64,000 nucleotides of DNA from Acanthamoeba sp. SK_2022b (Eukaryota; Discosea; Longamoebia; Acanthamoebidae), in NCBI GenBank assembly GCA_027943245.1, contig JANDJZ010000075.1, positions 1 through 64,000 on the forward strand. Reading direction: 5' to 3'. Position numbers and translations under genes: made by a program. Positions 62,417 through 64,000 of the stretch are shown here, one piece after another (the first letter of the stretch is position 1; the number at the start of each line of letters is the position of its first letter). The notes beneath the pieces were generated by a model that saw only the letters and a list, made by a program, of their open reading frames with translations, was not told where the DNA came from and did not search any database.

Positions 62417-64000
62417 ATGAATGCCGAACAGCGCACGACCCTCTTGGTGAAGCATGGCGTTGAAATCCTTGGCCCAATCGAGAAGGGCTACGAGCAGATC
62501 CTCACCGTTGACGCCCTCGTCTTCGTTTCCGAGTTACACAAGCGATTCGATGCGCGTCGCCGTGCCCTTCTTGCGGCACGCGATGAACGGCAGTCTAGGA
62601 TTGATGCCGGAGAGTTGCCCGATTTCCTCCACGAGACCCGACACATCAGAGAGGTGTTACTTCATACAGCGCATCCACGGACGATTATAATTTAGGTTGT
62701 CTCACATCTCCTTTCTCAGGCCGAATGGAGGTGCGGTAGCATTCCGGAGGATCTGAAGGACAGACGAGTGGAGATTACTGGCCCCGTTGACCGCAAGATG
62801 ATCATCAACGCCCTCAACTCGGGCGCCAAGGTCTTCATGGCCGACTTTGAAGACTGTACGCAGTCGCAACCACCAACCAAACCCAATGCCACTGAGTGCA
62901 CCAAGCGTGCTTCTCTCTCTCTCTCTCTTTCTCTGACCAACATCACACCCCGCGCGTGCAGCGTCCACGCCCACCTGGGAGAACGGCATCAGCGGTCAGA
63001 TCAACCTCTAGTAAACCGCCCCGCGTCACGGCGCCCCATTCACGCTCGGCATGCCTTTTGCTTTTGCTGACACCAAATGTGGTGATGGTGTCGTGCAGCG
63101 ATGCCGTACGGAAGACGATCAGCATGAAGGTGGGTGAGCGCGAGTACAAGCTCAAGAACCAGATCGCCACCCTCATGGTCCGCCCTCGCGGCTGGCACCT
63201 CGACGAGGCCCATGTTCTCGTTCATGGCAAGCCTGGTACGCCCCTCTCGTTCGGAATCCTGCGCCCTGGGTGCACACTTCCGCGCCTCCTTGTCTTCCCG
63301 CTCCCGAACGCCTGCGCCATTCAAACACACACACGCACACTTGACACACAACACAGTGTCGGGCTCGCTGTTCGACTTTGGTCTATACATTTTCCACAAC
63401 GGCCGCGCGCTGCTGAACAGGGGCTCGGGCCCCTATTTCTACCTGCCCAAGATGGAGAGCCACCTGGAGGCGCGCCTGTGGGCCGACGCCTTCCGCTACG
63501 CCGAGCAGAGGCTGAGCATCCCGCACGGCTCCATCAAGGCCACCGTGCTCATTGGTAACAGTTCACGTTGCCTCCCTTCCCAACCTAGTTCATTCGTGTA
63601 ATCTCCACGTACCTGTTATAACAGAGACCATCCTGGCTGCGTTCGAGATGGACGAGATCCTCTACGAGCTCCGCGACCATAGCGCCGGCCTCAACTGCGG
63701 ACGCTGGGACTACATCTTCTCCACCATCAAGAAGTTCATCAACCACAAGTGCGTGGTCCTCCTCTCTTTCGAGAGACTCTCTCGCTACGGTTTGTGTTTT
63801 CCGTGTTCTAATTAATCATTTATGATTTGCTTCCTGTGATGCTTAGGGATGCGGTGTTCCCTGACCGCGCTCTGTGCACTATGCGCACGCACATGATGGC
63901 GTCCTACGTCGACCTCCTGATCAAGACGTGCCACAGGCGAGGCATCTTCGCGATGGGTGGCATGGCTGCACAGATTCCCATCAGAAACGACAACGCCGCC
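62417..64000 (+). CDS. malate synthase (partial, runs off the window)
   Basis: Role: condenses glyoxylate and acetyl-CoA to malate in the glyoxylate cycle, normally in peroxisomes/glyoxysomes. Seen: ATG 62417 ([20 protein letters not shown]), then short exons with conserved blocks: [11 protein letters not shown], the metal-site segment VFMADFEDS (assembled across an intron), [53 protein letters not shown], and [20 protein letters not shown] followed by GGMAAQIPI at the edge. The 3' part, including the catalytic Asp and any SKL-type peroxisomal signal, lies outside. It is the class A type found in plants and fungi. A CT-rich intron occurs near 62910. Confidence 0.95.

Overview
This window is nuclear DNA of a protist, most probably Acanthamoeba or a close amoebozoan relative. 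The exons are GC-rich with G/C-ending codons, and almost every gene is cut by short GT-AG introns. Many introns carry dinucleotide repeats. The gene content is amoebozoan: a pats1-like Roco kinase, Ras, RasGAP and class I PI3-kinase genes, a dynamin-related GTPase, and malate synthase of the glyoxylate cycle. The species call is inferred from style and content, not from an identified sequence. Genes are dense, and intergenic gaps are mostly 40 to 500 bp.

Layout. 1-8.2 kb holds a partial Ala/Ser/Pro-rich protein (-), eIF3d (+), a mitochondrial HflX/GTPBP6 GTPase (+), a Golgin-A7/ERF4-like protein (-) and BUD31 (+). 8.4-22.6 kb holds two minus-strand signalling genes: a Ras GTPase fused to PH and SH3 domains, and a very large Roco protein (myotubularin-like, LRR, Roc, COR, kinase). 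23-27.5 kb holds the SNARE YKT6 (-), an unknown multi-pass membrane protein (+) and a TatD nuclease (+). 27.6-33.6 kb holds a large unrecognised gene (+). It meets head-on a minus-strand gene (33.5-36.6 kb) encoding a degenerate eEF1A-like GTPase with ankyrin-like repeats. 36.8-40.7 kb is a RasGAP (-), 41-43.2 kb an iron-sulfur rRNA m5U methyltransferase (+), 43.5-44.4 kb a classical Ras (+) and 44.8-51.8 kb a class I PI3-kinase (+). 52-53.8 kb is a secreted carboxylesterase (+). About 53.96-54.26 kb (-) is an SRP RNA recognised from its structure. 54.4-57.9 kb is a REXO-type exonuclease (-), 58.4-62.2 kb a dynamin-related protein (+), and 62.4 kb to the edge malate synthase (+, partial).

How the genes relate. 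Ras, RasGAP, class I PI3K, the Ras-PH-SH3 fusion and the Roco kinase all belong to small-GTPase and phosphoinositide signalling. In amoebae such proteins drive chemotaxis, macropinocytosis and cytokinesis. Nothing shows that they are co-regulated.

The most unusual items are: (i) the eEF1A-family protein whose nucleotide-binding motifs have decayed and which carries an ankyrin-like tail; (ii) the myotubularin domain of the Roco protein, which lacks the catalytic Cys and Arg; (iii) the Ras-PH-SH3 fusion; and (iv) a YKT6 without a recognisable CAAX box. Exon structures were assembled by eye from splice consensus, frame and family fit, so internal boundaries in the large genes are approximate.
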